The position numbers were made by a program, and so were the translations under genes. Positions 4,956 through 6,791 of a DNA stretch of 6,791 nt are shown one piece after another (the stretch's first letter is position 1; each line of letters starts with the position of its first letter). The DNA is taken from contig JBFHWF010000093.1 of assembly GCA_041589175.1 (NCBI GenBank), forward strand, positions 1 to 6,791. Direction: 5' to 3'. The DNA is from SZUA-229 sp041589175 (GTDB lineage: Bacteria; Pseudomonadota; Gammaproteobacteria; SZUA-229). Under the pieces are notes generated by a model, which worked only from the letters and a program-made list of their open reading frames with translations, did not search any database and was not told the DNA's origin.

Positions 4956-5807
4956 TTACACTGAAAAAGGGTAAGCAATTGGTTCGTGATGCTGATAGCC
5001 ATGCACTTCAAAATCATCCAGCGTAACCCAGGTTTCAAGGTCTTTCAGTGACTTGATATCAGGATTAATTTCCAGTTTTGGAGCAGGAAATGGTTCACGC
5101 TTTAGCTGTACATCTCGCATCAGCTCTAGTTGATCTTCATATATATGCGCATTAATAATCTTATGATACGCCTGACCCGGTTTATTACCCGTTATTTGCG
5201 CAACAATACTTAAGAAGAAAAATACCTGTACCATATTAAAGTTTAGACCCAGCGGCACATCGCAGGAACGCTGATATGACGTCAGGTAGAGCATATCACC
5301 CAACAAGGAAAACGTGTGTGTGTGCATACAGGGACGCAGGCAGCCCATATGAAATTCGCCGGGGTTATAGAAACTGAGAATCTCTCCTCGATCATCGATC
5401 CCCCTAGACAGGTTATCAACAATCTTCCTTAACTGGTCAACTTCTCCACCATCTGGCTTTGACCAGTGACGCCCCTGTACGCCATAGACTCGCCCCATAT
5501 CATCCTCACCTTTTCTGAATGGATTAGCAAGCCAGGCTTCATTATCGTTGGCATTAGCATCCCAGGTTTTTGCGCCCAGTTTGCGAAAGTCAGCCGCATT
5601 ATCATAGCCACGGATATAACCAAGAAATTCTGCTATAGCCGCCTTCCAGAAGCTCTTACGCGTGGTTACAAGCGGAAAGTGATTTGATGCGACATCATAA
5701 GTTAAGTCAGCATTGATGACCGTCAGGCATCGCTTGCCGGTGCGTTTATTTTCAACCCACTGACCCTGATCGATTATCCGCTGGCATAGTTCAAGATACT
5801 GTTTCAT
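4956..5807 (-). CDS. thyA: Thymidylate synthase
   Basis: Converts dUMP to dTMP with 5,10-methylene-tetrahydrofolate as methyl donor and reductant; cytoplasmic homodimer. The protein is complete at 283 residues, the length of the Vibrio-type enzymes and somewhat longer than the 264-residue E. coli ThyA. Visible elements are the phosphate-binding Arg22 region (KRTGKRC), FPLVTTRKSFWKAAIAE (44-60), catalytic Cys160 in CLRPCMHTHTFS, the dUMP-binding QRSCDVPLGLNFN (179-191), HIYEDQ (221-226) and the terminal YQHHEPIAYPFSV. The ATG lies 6 nt after the lgt stop, with only a weak Shine-Dalgarno, so translation is probably coupled to lgt. The lgt-thyA order is common in gammaproteobacteria. Nothing in the protein looks damaged. 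Confidence 0.97.
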   Translation of the reverse strand: MKQYLELCQRIIDQGQWVENKRTGKRCLTVINADLTYDVASNHFPLVTTRKSFWKAAIAEFLGYIRGYDNAADFRKLGAKTWDANANDNEAWLANPFRKGEDDMGRVYGVQGRHWSKPDGGEVDQLRKIVDNLSRGIDDRGEILSFYNPGEFHMGCLRPCMHTHTFSLLGDMLYLTSYQRSCDVPLGLNFNMVQVFFFLSIVAQITGNKPGQAYHKIINAHIYEDQLELMRDVQLKREPFPAPKLEINPDIKSLKDLETWVTLDDFEVHGYQHHEPIAYPFSV

Positions 5808-5813
5808 GCTGTG

Positions 5814-6599
5814 TCACACTTTTTGTTTTTTATAGGCCAGAGCAAATATAACAAGGCCAAAAAATATCATTGGAATAGACAACTGCTGACCTTTGGTCAT
5901 CCAGTCAAACATCACAAAACCAAGATGAGAATCCGGCGTCCTGAAAAACTCTGTTACAAAACGCAACGCTCCGTAGCACATCATAAACATTCCGCTAACC
6001 GCCATTGCTGGTCTCGGTTTTTTTGAGAATACAAACAAAATAACAAACAAAAGCAGCCCTTCTGTCAGTGCCTGATAAAGCGATGAAGGGTGCCGCCCGA
6101 TATGATCACCGTAGTCCATCGCCCAGGGAATCGATGACTCTACGGGACGTCCCCAGAGCTCTTTATTAATAAAGTTACCCAGTCGACCAAAACCCAGACC
6201 TAACGGAACCATCGGTGCAACAAAATCACTCACCTGGAAAAATGTACGACTGGTTTTTCGCCCAAAAAGATAAAGAGCAATAAACACTCCGAGCATGCCA
6301 CCATGAAACGACATACCGCCTTCCCAGATACGGATAATTATGGCTGGATTCTCAATAAACGTATCAAAGTTATAAAAAAGGATATAACCAATCCGCCCAC
6401 CGAGGATAACGCCTAGCGCACCATAAAATATAACGTCGGAGACGTGCTGCTTTGTCCAGCCAGAGCCATCGGCTTTTGCACGAATATTACCTAGCCACCA
6501 GGCACTCAAGAATGCGAAGAGGTACATCAGGCCATACCAGTGGACTTTTATGCTCCCCAGGTCGAGGGCGACCGGGTTTACTTCAGGATATTGAATCAT
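5814..6599 (-). CDS. lgt: Prolipoprotein diacylglyceryl transferase
   Basis: Inner-membrane enzyme that transfers diacylglycerol from phosphatidylglycerol to the lipobox cysteine of prolipoproteins, the first step of lipoprotein maturation. The protein has 261 residues with about seven membrane segments, a normal size. Family signatures include HWYGLMY with Tyr22, GGRIGYILFYN (67-77), SFHGG with His99 and the Lgt signature GRLGNFINKELWGRP (138-152) with Arg139, Asn142, Glu147 and Gly150. With an offset of four these match the essential E. coli residues Tyr26, His103, Arg143, Asn146, Glu151 and Gly154. VTEFFRTPD (215-223) is also present. The ATG at 6599 has no clear Shine-Dalgarno, but the N-terminal MIQYPEVNPVALDLG fits the family. 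It is followed by thyA after 6 nt; the two are very likely one transcript. Confidence 0.97.
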   Translation of the reverse strand: MIQYPEVNPVALDLGSIKVHWYGLMYLFAFLSAWWLGNIRAKADGSGWTKQHVSDVIFYGALGVILGGRIGYILFYNFDTFIENPAIIIRIWEGGMSFHGGMLGVFIALYLFGRKTSRTFFQVSDFVAPMVPLGLGFGRLGNFINKELWGRPVESSIPWAMDYGDHIGRHPSSLYQALTEGLLLFVILFVFSKKPRPAMAVSGMFMMCYGALRFVTEFFRTPDSHLGFVMFDWMTKGQQLSIPMIFFGLVIFALAYKKQKV

Positions 6600-6676
6600 G
6601 GGGTGATGGTAACAGAAAGGATCTTACAGCCAAAAGATTAATCACGACTCCGTTTCATTTGCGCGGTCTCACCACA

Positions 6677-6705
6677 GGGGACAGAGCGCTTCGCGGTCTG
6701 TCCCC
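6677..6705. repeat. GGGGACAG-type inverted repeat, copy 1 (REP/RAYT-like)
   Basis: GGGGACAGA (6677-6685) and TCTGTCCCC (6697-6705) form a perfect 9-bp stem; inside it, CGC and GCG can add three pairs after one G-G mismatch, leaving a 3-nt loop. The GGGGACAG core is typical of the short palindromes that surround REP-associated tyrosine (Y1/HUH) transposase genes in many proteobacteria. No transposase is visible in the window. As RNA it could also act as a terminator for a gene beyond the right edge. Confidence 0.6.
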
Positions 6706-6752
6706 GATCCTCGCACACCTGAGCCATGTCACGCCCTGACTTTCCTTCCCCC

Positions 6753-6780
6753 GGGGACAGATCTTTAGCCCTGTCCCCCG
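6753..6780. repeat. GGGGACAG-type inverted repeat, copy 2 (REP/RAYT-like)
   Basis: GGGGACAG (6753-6760) pairs with CTGTCCCC (6771-6778) over a 10-nt loop; an outer C-G pair with a one-base bulge may extend it to 6780. It begins 76 bp after the start of copy 1 and shares the stem but not the loop sequence. Two such units in tandem resemble a BIME-like cluster or the end of a RAYT element. The rest of 6600-6791 shows no gene. Confidence 0.6.
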
Positions 6781-6791
6781 TGTTTGCGACC

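Noticed and set aside
6452..6739. 95-codon plus-strand open frame over the lgt start and upstream repeats
   Set aside because: Most of it is antisense to lgt and the rest crosses the inverted repeats; no ribosome binding site or homology.

Overview
The window reads as a chromosomal piece of an autotrophic proteobacterium, most likely a chemolithoautotrophic gammaproteobacterium. Two things point there. The left part is the start of an alpha-carboxysome locus: a form IA RuBisCO large subunit gene and the tandem-BMC shell protein CsoS1D. The right part is an lgt-thyA pair whose proteins look like the gammaproteobacterial, Vibrio-like type. I cannot name a genus from this sequence.

Layout. Positions 1-2117 are all on the minus strand, read right to left: csoS1D, then a Nudix hydrolase gene 2 nt downstream, then a leader of about 300 nt, then cbbL, which runs off the left edge. 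cbbS, csoS2 and the remaining shell genes would be expected beyond that edge. Positions 2118-2683 are a divergent control region of 566 bp without a convincing gene. It holds two perfect 18-bp palindromes, a smaller dyad, an extended -10 promoter and an 11-bp hairpin in the leader of the next gene. Positions 2684-4867 on the plus strand encode a 727-residue SulP-family anion transporter with a C-terminal STAS domain and an unusual insert of about 135 residues. A hairpin terminator at 4883-4908 separates it from the converging thyA. Positions 4956-6599 on the minus strand hold lgt and then thyA, 6 nt apart. Upstream of lgt, 6600-6791 contains two GGGGACAG/CTGTCCCC inverted repeats of the kind associated with REP/RAYT elements.

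How the parts fit. The divergent arrangement suggests a CO2-concentrating module. The SulP protein is a candidate bicarbonate importer, CsoS1D is a gated large-pore shell protein and CbbL is the enzyme inside the carboxysome. The Nudix enzyme lies between csoS1D and cbbL, roughly where marine cyanobacteria carry a HAM1/ITPase-like pyrophosphatase gene, so it may be an unrelated enzyme serving a similar clean-up role. The transported ion and the Nudix substrate are inferences from context. lgt and thyA are housekeeping genes unrelated to carbon fixation.
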